In this document: positions 14,588 through 22,495 of the stretch, one piece after another
Position numbering within the stretch: position 1 is the stretch's first letter
Layout of the letters: every line of letters begins with the position of its first letter
Source of the DNA: an uncultured Acetatifactor sp.
GTDB taxonomy: Bacteria > Bacillota > Clostridia > Lachnospirales > Lachnospiraceae
Assembly: GCA_910578215.1 (NCBI GenBank)
Contig: CAJTPH010000041.1
Location: forward strand, 1 to 32,663
DNA length: 32,663 nucleotides
Direction: 5' to 3'
Notes under the pieces: generated by a model
Told to the model about the DNA's origin: nothing
Databases searched by the model: none
The model's input: only the letters and a program-made list of their open reading frames with translations
Translations under genes and position numbers: made by a program

Positions 14588-15397
14588 ATGAGATATGTAT
14601 ATCCGGATGGGAAAAGGAAGGCGCTTACCTTCAGCTATGACGACGGTCAGCGCTTTGACGAAAGGCTGGCGGAGCTTCTTCGCAGCCATGGAATGAAAGG
14701 AACCTTCCACCTTAACTCAGGACGGCTGGGAATCGAGAGGGGCAGAGACGTATATGTGAAGCCGGAGGAGGTAAAAAGGGTGTATGCGGGGCATGAGGTG
14801 GCATGTCACGGTGTGCAGCACAGAAATCCCCCGTCCATAACCGGGCAGCAGCTTGTCCTGGAGCTTCAGGAGGACAGGAAGGCGCTGGAGAGGCTTACCG
14901 GAGGGATGGTGCAGGGATTATCCTACGCATACGGAAATTACAATCAGGAGACAAAGGACGTTGTGAGATCTCTTGGCATCAAATATTCCCGCACCGTTCA
15001 GGATACCAAAATGTTCTGGGCGCCTGCGGATTTCCTGGAATGGCATCCCACCTGCCACCACAATAACGGACTGTTGGAGCTGGGCGACAGCTTTCTGGAT
15101 GTGCCGGGATTCTATGAGCTTCCTGTGATGTATGTGTGGGGACACAGCTTCGAGTTCGGGTGGTCCGGCGACTGGAGCGTCATTGAGGCGTTTGCGGACA
15201 GGATGGCGGGGAAGAACGATATATGGTATGCCACGAACCTGGAAATCTGCACCTACATACAGGCCACGAGACGGCAGGAATTCTCCGCGGACGGTATGAC
15301 CATGCATAATCCCACCGCGGTCAGTGTGTGGGTGAGCACAGCGGGCGGTATTATAGAGGTCAAATCCGGGGAAACTATTGTTGTCGGAGAGCCTTGA
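14588..15397 (+). CDS. Polysaccharide deacetylase (NodB homology domain)
   Basis: The 269-residue protein has the carbohydrate-esterase-4 motifs: TFSYDDG with Asp18/Asp19 (catalytic base and metal ligand) and H74-x3-H78 in GHEVACHGVQH (metal ligands), then SYAYGNYNQ. There is no signal peptide, so it is probably cytosolic, unlike peptidoglycan deacetylases. The C-terminal third (after about residue 215) is a small beta domain. Such clostridial proteins are thought to remove acetyl groups from sugar substrates; the substrate is unknown. GGGAGG lies eight bases before the ATG. A TTCCC-GTAT-GGGAA inverted repeat near 14549-14562 lies between this gene and the divergent ytaF. Confidence 0.85.
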   Translation: MRYVYPDGKRKALTFSYDDGQRFDERLAELLRSHGMKGTFHLNSGRLGIERGRDVYVKPEEVKRVYAGHEVACHGVQHRNPPSITGQQLVLELQEDRKALERLTGGMVQGLSYAYGNYNQETKDVVRSLGIKYSRTVQDTKMFWAPADFLEWHPTCHHNNGLLELGDSFLDVPGFYELPVMYVWGHSFEFGWSGDWSVIEAFADRMAGKNDIWYATNLEICTYIQATRRQEFSADGMTMHNPTAVSVWVSTAGGIIEVKSGETIVVGEP

Positions 15398-15428
15398 GAC
15401 GCCGTCGGGAGGCTCGGGTACAGGCGTC

Positions 15429-15479
15429 TGCCGCGAAAAGCGGGCACAGGCTTGAGTGTGGGCGTCCGCTGAAGCGGGC
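15429..15479 (+). promoter_or_regulatory. Two small GC hairpins just before the DUF436 ribosome site
   Basis: TGCCGC-GAAAA-GCGGGCA (about 15429-15445) and CCGCT-GA-AGCGG (15466-15477) each form a short stem; the second ends directly at the GGGAGG site. The second stem has the same GCTGAAGC core as hairpins before other genes in this window (17623-17638, 24983-24998, 32537-32552). Confidence 0.45.
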
Positions 15480-15493
15480 AGGGAGGTATAGAG

Positions 15494-16054
15494 ATGACGG
15501 AAGAAATGACAATTATAGGCGAAGAAGCGTACAGGGCTGCGAAGGAGCTTCTTGAGGCCGCCAGGCTGGAGCCGGGTGAGCTGTTTGTGGTGGGCTGTTC
15601 TACCAGCGAGGTGGCGGGCGCAGGCATCGGTTCCTTTTCCAGTCCGGAGCTTGCCGAGGTTGTGTTCGGCGGTATCTATCAGGCGACGGAGGAGGCGGGG
15701 GTTTATCTCGCGGCGCAATGCTGCGAGCATTTGAACCGCGCTCTTGTGCTGGAGAAGGAGGCGGCAGTCAAGTACGGCTACGAGATTGTGAATGTGGTGC
15801 CCCAGCCCAAGGCAGGAGGCTCCTTTGCCACGGCGGCATACAAGGCGTTTGAGAACCCTGTGGCTGTGGAGCATATCAGGGCGCACGCAGGGCTGGATAT
15901 TGGGGATACTCTGATCGGAATGCACTTAAAGGACGTGGCGGTTCCGGTGCGTATCCGCACCGTTGCCATCGGGGATGCCCATGTGGTATGTGCCAGAACC
16001 AGGCCAAAATATATCGGGGGTAGCAGGGCGGCTTACGATGGGGAGGGGTTATAG
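15494..16054 (+). CDS. DUF436 / TIGR01440 family protein (YwlG-like)
   Basis: The 186-residue protein carries the family blocks ELFVVGCSTSEVAG, QCCEHLNRALVLE, VPQPKAGGSFATAAY, DIGDTLIGMHLK and TRPKYIGGSRAAYDG. This is a near-universal small protein of Firmicutes with no established function; B. subtilis YwlG is a member. It is cytosolic, without signal or membrane segments. The start is supported by GGGAGG eight bases upstream. It may be cotranscribed with the deacetylase gene 96 bases upstream, although the two hairpins between them could separate expression. Confidence 0.9.
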   Translation: MTEEMTIIGEEAYRAAKELLEAARLEPGELFVVGCSTSEVAGAGIGSFSSPELAEVVFGGIYQATEEAGVYLAAQCCEHLNRALVLEKEAAVKYGYEIVNVVPQPKAGGSFATAAYKAFENPVAVEHIRAHAGLDIGDTLIGMHLKDVAVPVRIRTVAIGDAHVVCARTRPKYIGGSRAAYDGEGL

Positions 16055-16074
16055 AGAGGGCTTATATACAGAAG

Positions 16075-16103
16075 GGAGGCTTGACACAGAATGTCAAGCC
16101 TCC
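16075..16103. terminator. Perfect 12-bp hairpin overlapping the murG stop codon
   Basis: GGAGGCTTGACA (16075-16086) pairs with TGTCAAGCCTCC (16092-16103) across CAGAA. It lies between the convergent DUF436 and murG genes, and the murG stop (16094-16096) is inside the stem. Neither strand has a good T-run after it, so termination is likely but not certain. Confidence 0.6.
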
Positions 16104-17152
16104 TCGATTAATTTCATAATGGTTTTGATGGAATCCATCTGCCCGCTTTTGCTCATGGTATCATGATAGGTCTGTCTGTCGGCATAAAGCTCCCTCACCT
16201 TGTTTGCCAGTAAGTTGGGCGTCAGGTCATCCTCGTTTATTACGATGGAAAAGCCCTGTGCCTCGAAGGACTGCGCGTTCAGCAGCTGGTCGCCGCGGCT
16301 GCTCGACGAGGGAAGGGGAATCAGGATATTCGGCTTTTTGAGCGCCAGCAGCTCGCAGATGGCATTTGCGCCTGCGCGGGAAATCACCAGGTCCGCCATG
16401 GCGAACAGGTCCTTTAACTCGGACTTGACATATTCAAACTGTTTATAGCCCGCGGTGTTTAAAAGCATATTGTCCAGCTTTCCCTTACCGCATAGATGAA
16501 CCACCTGAAATTCCTTCAAAAGCAGGGGCAACGTCTCGCGGACCGCCTTGTTTACGTTGGATGCGCCAAGGCTGCCTCCCGTCACCATAATGACGGGCTT
16601 GTTGGCGCTGAAGCCGCACATATTCAGCCCGGCAAGCTTATTTCCGTGGGACAGCTCCGCACGGATAGGGGAACCGGTCAAAACCGCCTTGCTCTCCGGC
16701 AGCAGCCTCAGAGTCTCCGGGAAGTTGCAGCATACCTTTTTGGCCACGGGGATACAGAGCTTATTTGCCAGACCCGGCGTCATATCCGATTCGTGAATGA
16801 TGCAGGGTATGCGCAGGGAAGCCGCGGCGCGGACCACGGGGACGCTGACAAAGCCGCCCTTTGAAAATACCACGTCCGGTCTGTGGTTTTTTAAGTAATT
16901 TTTTGCTTCCACATAGCCCTTTATGACACGAAACGGGTCGGTCAGGTTCTTTGGGTCCAGGTAACGGCGGAATTTGCCGGTGGAAATGCCTGTGTAGGGA
17001 ATGTCAAAGTCCTCGATCAGTTTTTTTTCGATTCCGTCATAGGAGCCTATATAAGCAATTTCATAGCCTGCCTCCTTCAGAGAAGGAAGCAGCGCAATAT
17101 TGGGGGTGACGTGTCCCGCCGTACCCCCTCCGGTCAATATGATTTTTCTCAT
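16094..17152 (-). CDS. murG: MurG, UDP-GlcNAc:lipid I N-acetylglucosaminyltransferase
   Basis: The 352-residue glycosyltransferase (GT28, two Rossmann domains) adds GlcNAc to lipid I to form lipid II at the inner face of the membrane. Visible motifs are GGGTAGHVTPN at the start, FSKGGFVSVPV, HESDMTPGLANK, VTGGSLGASNVN opening the C-terminal domain, and SRAGANAICELLALKKPNI, the UDP-GlcNAc site. The length is typical. GGAGGT lies four bases upstream of ATG 17152. It is separate from any division/cell-wall cluster here; its upstream neighbour on the same strand, 54 bases away, is the TSCPD gene and the two may be cotranscribed. Confidence 0.95.
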   Translation of the reverse strand: MRKIILTGGGTAGHVTPNIALLPSLKEAGYEIAYIGSYDGIEKKLIEDFDIPYTGISTGKFRRYLDPKNLTDPFRVIKGYVEAKNYLKNHRPDVVFSKGGFVSVPVVRAAASLRIPCIIHESDMTPGLANKLCIPVAKKVCCNFPETLRLLPESKAVLTGSPIRAELSHGNKLAGLNMCGFSANKPVIMVTGGSLGASNVNKAVRETLPLLLKEFQVVHLCGKGKLDNMLLNTAGYKQFEYVKSELKDLFAMADLVISRAGANAICELLALKKPNILIPLPSSSSRGDQLLNAQSFEAQGFSIVINEDDLTPNLLANKVRELYADRQTYHDTMSKSGQMDSIKTIMKLIEEA

Positions 17153-17206
17153 GCTTACCTCCAGATTTCTGCTGCGCGGATTCTCAAAGCGAGCCCGTTC
17201 GCTTTT

Positions 17207-17455
17207 TTATGCCAGCATCTGCTCCAGTGCCTGTGCCAGCTGATCCGGGCAGGAGGTTGCTTTAAAACCGCAGCGTATTCCCTTGCAGCGGGCGATCACT
17301 TCCTCCGGCGTCATGCCCTTTACCAGCGCTGCAACACCCTTGAGATTGCCGTTGCAGCCCCCGGTGAACTTTACGGATTCGATAACGCCGTCCTTTAATT
17401 CGATTTCAATTTCCTGCGAGCAGGTTCCCTGAGTTTTGTATTTCAGTGTTTCCAT
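17207..17455 (-). CDS. TSCPD domain protein (TIGR03905 family)
   Basis: The 82-residue protein starts METLKYKTQGTCSQ at 17455 after AGGAGG; the longer frame to 17506 lies upstream of this site. It has three short cysteine motifs (GTCS, GGCNGN, IRCGFKATSCPDQL). The last is the TSCPD signature also found at the C-terminus of some ribonucleotide reductases, where it is thought to bind metal or nucleic acid. The free-standing form has no proven role. Promoter TTGCAC-17-TATTAT lies upstream. A small AAGCGA/TCGCTT hairpin (17187-17204) lies between it and murG. Confidence 0.88.
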   Translation of the reverse strand: METLKYKTQGTCSQEIEIELKDGVIESVKFTGGCNGNLKGVAALVKGMTPEEVIARCKGIRCGFKATSCPDQLAQALEQMLA

Positions 17456-17504
17456 GTTAAAATATCCTCCTGAAGTTATGTATTCCTTTTTAACTATTAT
17501 ATAC

Positions 17505-17533
17505 ATAATATCAGATTACATCCCACTGTGCAA
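17505..17533 (-). promoter_or_regulatory. Promoter of the TSCPD gene (and perhaps murG)
   Basis: On the minus strand TTGCAC (17533-17528) is 17 bases upstream of TATTAT (17510-17505). An imperfect hairpin CCGGTATCA/TGATATCCGG (17535-17561) lies just upstream. Confidence 0.55.
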
Positions 17534-17574
17534 TCCGGTATCATATTTTTTTGATATCCGGACAGAAAGTTTTG

Positions 17575-17815
17575 TGGTAAAATGTTGACACAGAAAAACA
17601 CTGTGTCAACTTCTGATTCCATATGCGCTGAAGCGCATCAAATTGTGGTAAAATAAATACACTTAAGAATCCATCCGCTGCGCGTCTGTCGCGCTGCGCG
17701 CTTAAAATCTGCTTTGCAGATTTGATTCTTTCGTTATCATATCAGGTGAAATCAAATGCTCACTTTGTTCGCGCTTGATTTCCTGCTGATATGGTAAAAT
17801 GTTGACACATAACAA
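17575..17815 (+). repeat. TGGTAAAAT/TTGACACAG hairpin element, copy 1, with nested hairpins
   Basis: The element begins TGGTAAAAT (17575-17583), then a perfect stem GTTGACACAG (17584-17593)/CTGTGTCAAC (17601-17610) with loop AAAAACA, then ATGCGCT-GA-AGCGCAT (17623-17638), then a second TGGTAAAAT (17646-17654). It is followed by AAATCTGC/GCAGATTT around 17707-17725 and a long nested stem (TATCATATCAG with CTGATATGG, and GAAATCAA with TTGATTTC). A third TGGTAAAATGTTGACACA starts at 17792. The block is non-coding and ends 28 bases before the acyltransferase start. Related copies are at 23880-23961 and 32521-32620. Confidence 0.75.
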
Positions 17816-17842
17816 TAAAAAGTGGTTTTGGAGGTATTGCCA

Positions 17843-19033
17843 ATGAATGAAATTGTAACGGAACGTCCGCATCTATTTGAACCTAATATATATATCGCGG
17901 TATGTGTCGAAATGGCGGGAAAAGTATGTCCTCAAAAGCTGGCTGCCGCTGTAAAACAGGCGTTTGAAGCAAATGAAGCTACTATGTCAAAAATCATGTT
18001 GGAAAACGGTTATGCATATTATGAAAAAATACCTGAATCATGCTGTAAAATAGAGCTTGAGAATGAAAATAAGAAATGGACAGAGCTTGTAAGTCAAAAT
18101 GAAAAAATTCCGTTTGCAATCGATAAGGGTGAATTAGTGAGAGCTTTTATTATACCCTTGGAGGACAGCACGCAGATTATGATTATGGCGCATCATTTAG
18201 CAGGTGACGGTAAATCCATAATCTATTTTGTCAAGGATATTATGAATGCTTTATCCGGCATTCCGCTTACATACAAGCCTTTTACTTTGCTCGGAAGGAA
18301 TTTGCCGCAAAAAGGGTTGTCTGTAACAGCAAAACTGTATGCCCATTATTGTAAGCATAAATGGAATAACCATTTTTTTACATGGCGGGATTATTATAAT
18401 CTACACAATAAATATTGGAAAACGGTTTCATCTGATATACGATGTGAAACATTGTCTGTTGAGGAAACACAGGAAATAATAGACAACGCAAAGAAAATAG
18501 GCTGTTCCGTCAACAGCTGCCTGGTAACACAGTTTTTACAAAAATACCCAAAACGGTGTGAAGTAGGTATACCCGTCAGCGTGCGGCAAAGTCAAAACGA
18601 AGCCATGTCAAATCTTACTTCTGGCATTAGAATTAATTATAAGTATGATGCAGGAAAAACTTTTGCTGAAAATGCAGCCCGGGTTCATAAAAGAATAGCA
18701 AGGGCATTACAACGGAATAAGCTGTTTGTATTGCAATTTCTTGCCGAACTGCCTGTGACATTGATAGACGCTGTACTGTTGCATACATATAACTGCTACC
18801 ATAATCGCTTAGCGGAAAAAACAGCAAGGGTCATGAGCTACTGTGGGAAAAATAAGAGGGAATTGGGTGTCACCAATTTGACGCTGCTTGACATACCCGC
18901 TTATTATGGAAATTATGAAATAAAAAACATTATTTTTGTTCCCCCTGCGGTTTCTTATTGTAAAAATGTAATCGGAGTTTCAACCATTAACGGGAGAATG
19001 ACAATTGCATATCACAATATCAAAAAACAGTAA
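17843..19033 (+). CDS. Condensation-domain / alcohol-acyltransferase-like protein
   Basis: The start is ATG 17843 (MNEIVTERPHLFEPN), eight bases after GGAGG. The 396-residue protein has the acyl-transfer motif HHLAGDG (HHxxxDG) near residue 121, the hallmark of CoA- or carrier-dependent acyltransferases of the condensation/alcohol acetyltransferase superfamily. A VTNLTLLDIP segment sits where related enzymes have a conserved C-terminal strand. There are no adenylation or carrier domains, so it is a stand-alone enzyme, not a modular synthetase. Substrates are unknown. It is distinctly AT-richer than neighbours, as is the next gene, which suggests joint acquisition. It lies directly behind the hairpin element at 17575-17815. 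Confidence 0.78.
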   Translation: MNEIVTERPHLFEPNIYIAVCVEMAGKVCPQKLAAAVKQAFEANEATMSKIMLENGYAYYEKIPESCCKIELENENKKWTELVSQNEKIPFAIDKGELVRAFIIPLEDSTQIMIMAHHLAGDGKSIIYFVKDIMNALSGIPLTYKPFTLLGRNLPQKGLSVTAKLYAHYCKHKWNNHFFTWRDYYNLHNKYWKTVSSDIRCETLSVEETQEIIDNAKKIGCSVNSCLVTQFLQKYPKRCEVGIPVSVRQSQNEAMSNLTSGIRINYKYDAGKTFAENAARVHKRIARALQRNKLFVLQFLAELPVTLIDAVLLHTYNCYHNRLAEKTARVMSYCGKNKRELGVTNLTLLDIPAYYGNYEIKNIIFVPPAVSYCKNVIGVSTINGRMTIAYHNIKKQ

Positions 19034-19152
19034 CTTGTTTTCCGCTATTTGCAGAATTAGCCTAAGCGGAGGGGGAAAGAAATTTGACAGAAACAGGAGC
19101 ATGGCTGTGGTATTATCGTGATTGGACAAATTTGTAGGATTAGGGAGTTTCA

Positions 19153-19779
19153 ATGAAATCAGAAATATTTTATAAAAGTATGTCAAAGCTTTATGATTTG
19201 ATCGATGTCATCTACTTTAGAAATTATAGTAACAGTCCTAGAAAGGTTGTATTTGAATCGATAGAAAATGGCGACAGTGTTTTGGATTTATGTACCGGTA
19301 CAGCCACAAATGCCTTAAAAATAGCAAAGGCAAATTCCAGGTCAAGGGTGCTGGGGGTTGACCTGTCAAAGGATATGCTGGGGATCGCAAGGAAAAAAGC
19401 ACAGAAGGCAGATATATTAAATATAAAGCTGTACTGCATGGATGCGGCAAAATTGAAATTCAAAGACAAATGTTTTGATAAAATATTGTTGTCGTTGGTC
19501 TTGCATGAAATAGAGGATGGCTTAGCCGACGGCATTATCAATGAAGCAAAAAGGGTATTAAAGGATGATGGTGAAATTATCGTAACCGAATGGGAACGAA
19601 GCAAAAAATTCTTTAATAAGATAGTATTTTTACCAATAGAAGTATTAGAGCCAAAGCCTTATAAAGCGTTTATAACTAAAGACTTAAAAGCCTATTTTAA
19701 AAAATGCGGTCTAATAATAAAAGCAGAGAAACATTGCGATTATTCAAAGGTCTTGATACTCAAAAAAATGGCAGGCTAA
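19153..19779 (+). CDS. Class I SAM-dependent methyltransferase (UbiE-like)
   Basis: The 208-residue protein has the class I methyltransferase core: motif I VLDLCTGTATNALKIA, an acidic strand end VLGVDLSKDML, YCMDAAKLKF, FDKILLSLVLHEI and LKDDGEIIVTEW. It methylates a small molecule or lipid using S-adenosylmethionine; the acceptor cannot be read from sequence. The start follows GGGAG. It is 119 bases after the acyltransferase gene, shares its AT-rich composition, and probably acts in the same pathway. A weak TCCGCT/AGCGGA hairpin lies between them. Confidence 0.85.
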   Translation: MKSEIFYKSMSKLYDLIDVIYFRNYSNSPRKVVFESIENGDSVLDLCTGTATNALKIAKANSRSRVLGVDLSKDMLGIARKKAQKADILNIKLYCMDAAKLKFKDKCFDKILLSLVLHEIEDGLADGIINEAKRVLKDDGEIIVTEWERSKKFFNKIVFLPIEVLEPKPYKAFITKDLKAYFKKCGLIIKAEKHCDYSKVLILKKMAG

Positions 19780-20037
19780 AGCATTCAAAAGCCGCACGGT
19801 TGCAGCTATTTAGTCAACAACTGACTTACGGGCTGTGGGCGGGCTTCTGCCGGCACTGTGTTGGGAGCAAAAAGGAATTTGCCGTTTTATGTCGAAATAC
19901 CTCATAATAATACGATGAAAAATCCTATAAAAATGCATACTTTCAAGTTATACTGTAAATATAAAAGTTTCTCACAAAGTTTTTGCAGTATTTTGCGAAT
20001 GGCGCGCCCGCGTCATAGCTGAGAAAGAGGTGCGGAT
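19780..20037. other. Non-coding gap after the methyltransferase gene
   Basis: No gene is supported. A frame through 19907 ends in a Cys/Arg-rich stretch (GFCRHCVGSKKEFAVLCRNTS) without a start site; it may be a degenerate dispersed sequence. AT-rich sequence with TTATACT around 19955 may carry the promoter of the next gene. Confidence 0.4.
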
Positions 20038-20865
20038 ATGTTTAGCGTATTTCAGGAAGAAAAGCTGGTTACGGCTCTGATGTTTACCTTTATGGGAATG
20101 AGTATATTTGTAAGGGTCCTCCTGGGGCTGTTTTACCAAAATTTAATAAAGGAAGCCGACAATATGGCTTCAACTGAGAACAAGCAGCTGAAGCAGTGCA
20201 AGCTGAAGTTTGCAAACTGTTATCAGATGAGCAACGGAGTCCCTAATATTCAGGTATTTGTAGACAAGTTTCTGAACAAGATTTCCTTCATGCATATTTC
20301 CTATGGAATGCTTTATCATCTGTCCGGACAGATGGAGCTTTTGTCGGTGGTTTTTTCTGGCGTGGGGATTTGCAGGAGCATTCTGGCGGGGAGGACCCTG
20401 GGCGATGTTCTGCCTTTTTATATTGTGAGCTTCTTTGGGATGTACATATACTTTTCCGTGTCTACGATTGTGGATATAAGGGGCAAGAGGAGAGTGCTGA
20501 AGGTCAATTTAATCGATTATCTGGAGAATCATTTTGCGCCCAGGATCGATGTGACAAAAAGAGATCTGGAAATGCTGTACGGGGAAGCCTTTTTTGAGGA
20601 GAGCGGCGCAGGGGAGGGTACCAGACTCGGCAATGGCAGGAGAACCGTGGAGCTGATGCCCATTGGAGGCGGAAGACTGGCAGCGGGAGCGGAAAATATC
20701 CAGCCCCAGTGGGGTCAGAGGACCATGGCGCAGCCGCCTGCGGGACGGGCAGGCGAGGACGATTTCTTTGAAGAAGACTTTACGCCGGGCTTTTCGGACG
20801 ACTCTGCCAAGGTTTCCGAGGAAGAACTGGAGGCGCTGTTAAAGGAGTTTTTGACGGAGAGCTGA
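20038..20865 (+). CDS. Membrane protein of unknown function with acidic C-terminal tail
   Basis: The 275-residue product starts after AGAGGTG. It has an N-terminal membrane helix (about residues 10-33), a basic Cys-containing segment (KQLKQCKLKFANCYQ), then two or three further hydrophobic stretches up to about residue 160. A VDIRGKRRVLKVNLIDYLENHF segment follows. The last ~85 residues are Gly/Pro/acidic and look unstructured, ending in an acidic helix (SEEELEALLKEFL). I do not recognise the family. It precedes pgi by 147 bases, but pgi has its own promoter. Confidence 0.8.
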   Translation: MFSVFQEEKLVTALMFTFMGMSIFVRVLLGLFYQNLIKEADNMASTENKQLKQCKLKFANCYQMSNGVPNIQVFVDKFLNKISFMHISYGMLYHLSGQMELLSVVFSGVGICRSILAGRTLGDVLPFYIVSFFGMYIYFSVSTIVDIRGKRRVLKVNLIDYLENHFAPRIDVTKRDLEMLYGEAFFEESGAGEGTRLGNGRRTVELMPIGGGRLAAGAENIQPQWGQRTMAQPPAGRAGEDDFFEEDFTPGFSDDSAKVSEEELEALLKEFLTES

Positions 20866-20933
20866 AGGGATGTATGGCAGGGCGGATCTTGCGGAAAACC
20901 TGAGATATGGACCTGGGTTAGGACAAATTTTAC

Positions 20934-20962
20934 TTGAATTCGTCATACAATTTTGCTACACT
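20934..20962 (+). promoter_or_regulatory. Promoter of pgi
   Basis: TTGAAT (20934-20939), a 17-base spacer and TACACT (20957-20962), 50 bases before the pgi start codon. Confidence 0.6.
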
Positions 20963-21012
20963 TAGGACAAAAGCACAACAGCTTTATCTATTTTGGGAAA
21001 AGGAGCAAAACT

Positions 21013-22365
21013 ATGAGCAAACAGGTAACATTTGACTATTCAAGAGCAGGTTCTTTCATATCCCAGGAGGAAGTCGGCTATATGAAGAAGCTGGCGCTGG
21101 ACGCAAAGGAGGTGCTGGTCTCCAGGAGCGGAGCAGGCAATGATTTTCTGGGATGGATAGACCTTCCCGTGGATTATGATAAGGAGGAGTTTGCAAGGAT
21201 CAAGGCGGCGGCAAAGAAGATTCAGGGGGATTCGGAGGTGCTTCTTGTAATCGGCATCGGCGGCTCTTACCTTGGGGCGCGGGCTGCGATAGAATTCCTT
21301 GGGCACAGCTTTTACAACCTGCTTGGCAGGGATAAGAGGACGACTCCCGAGATCTATTTCTGCGGCAATTCCATCAGCTCCACCTATTTAAAGCACCTGA
21401 TGGATGTAGTGGGAGACAGGGATTTTTCGATCAACATGATTTCCAAGTCAGGCACCACCACCGAGCCTGCAATTGCATTCCGTGTATTTAAGGAGATGCT
21501 TGAAAAGAAGTACGGCAAGGAGGGCGCGGCAAAGCGAATTTATGCCACAACCGACAAGGCGAAGGGAAGTCTTAAGAGCCTTGCCACGGAGGAGGGCTAT
21601 GAGACCTTTGTGGTTCCCGACGATGTGGGAGGGCGTTTCTCCGTACTGACCGCAGTGGGACTTCTGCCTATCGCAGTCAGCGGCGCGGATATAGACAAGC
21701 TGATGGAAGGCGCGGCAAGCGGAAGAAAGCGCGCGCTGGAGAATGATTTTGAAGATAACGATGCGCTGCAGTACGCGGCTCTGCGCAATATCCTGCTGCG
21801 CAAGGGCAGGAGCGTGGAGATTCTGGCGAACTATGAGCCTGCGGTACACTATATCAACGAGTGGTGGAAGCAGCTTTACGGCGAGAGCGAGGGCAAGGAC
21901 CATAAGGGACTTCTGCCGGCAAGCGTGGATCTGACAACCGATCTGCACTCCATGGGGCAGTTTATCCAGGACGGCGCAAGGATTATGTTTGAGACAGTCA
22001 TCAATGTGGAAACCTCCCGTGAGGAGCTTATTATAGGCGAGGAGCCGGTGGATTTGGACGGTCTGAACTACCTGGCGGGAAAGACGGTTGATTTCGTCAA
22101 CAAGAGCGCCATGAACGGCACCATTCTGGCACACACTGACGGACAGGTTCCCAACTTCCTGGTGAACGTGCCGGAGGTAAACGAATTTTACCTGGGCGAG
22201 CTGTTTTACTTCTTTGAGTTTGCCTGCGGCATCAGCGGTTACCTGTTGGGGGTCAATCCCTTTAATCAGCCCGGCGTGGAGAGCTATAAGAAAAATATGT
22301 TCGCCCTGCTTGGCAAGCCCGGGTATGAGGCGCAGAGAGAGGAGCTTCTTGCACGTCTGAAGTAA
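21013..22365 (+). CDS. pgi: Glucose-6-phosphate isomerase
   Basis: The 450-residue enzyme interconverts glucose-6-phosphate and fructose-6-phosphate in glycolysis. Motifs include IGGSYLGARAA and SKSGTTTEPAIAFR (sugar-phosphate binding), the family signature DDVGGRFSVLTAVGLLP, and the second signature region NQPGVESYKKNMF near the C-terminus. The length matches the shorter Firmicute form. The start is ATG 21013 (MSKQVTFDYS) with AAGGAG seven bases upstream; the ATG at 20953 lies inside the promoter. The gene ends seven bases before a ~100-bp inverted-repeat element that may terminate it. Confidence 0.97.
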   Translation: MSKQVTFDYSRAGSFISQEEVGYMKKLALDAKEVLVSRSGAGNDFLGWIDLPVDYDKEEFARIKAAAKKIQGDSEVLLVIGIGGSYLGARAAIEFLGHSFYNLLGRDKRTTPEIYFCGNSISSTYLKHLMDVVGDRDFSINMISKSGTTTEPAIAFRVFKEMLEKKYGKEGAAKRIYATTDKAKGSLKSLATEEGYETFVVPDDVGGRFSVLTAVGLLPIAVSGADIDKLMEGAASGRKRALENDFEDNDALQYAALRNILLRKGRSVEILANYEPAVHYINEWWKQLYGESEGKDHKGLLPASVDLTTDLHSMGQFIQDGARIMFETVINVETSREELIIGEEPVDLDGLNYLAGKTVDFVNKSAMNGTILAHTDGQVPNFLVNVPEVNEFYLGELFYFFEFACGISGYLLGVNPFNQPGVESYKKNMFALLGKPGYEAQREELLARLK

Positions 22366-22371
22366 AAATAA

Positions 22372-22469
22372 AGGGGCTGCTGCAAATTCAGAGAAAGTAC
22401 AAAATATGGTTATCCAATCTGTTCATATACGCCATATATTGTACAAAATCTTTGTTTGCAGCAGCCTCT
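22372..22469. repeat. ~100-bp inverted-repeat element, copy 1
   Basis: Termini AGGGGCTGCTGCAAA and TTTGCAGCAGCCTCT are inverted repeats, and inside GTACAAAATATGG pairs with CCATATATTGTAC, so most of the element can fold on itself. It matches the reverse complement of 27528-27627 at roughly 85-90 percent by eye. It lies between the stops of convergent genes (pgi and the coiled-coil gene) with A/T-rich flanks, fitting a bidirectional terminator. Confidence 0.85.
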
Positions 22470-22495
22470 TATTTATGAAGCTTTATATGCAAGGG

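Noticed and set aside
14918..15925. Minus-strand 335-codon frame opposite the deacetylase and DUF436 genes
   Set aside because: It spans two well-supported plus-strand genes and their leader and has no recognisable domain.
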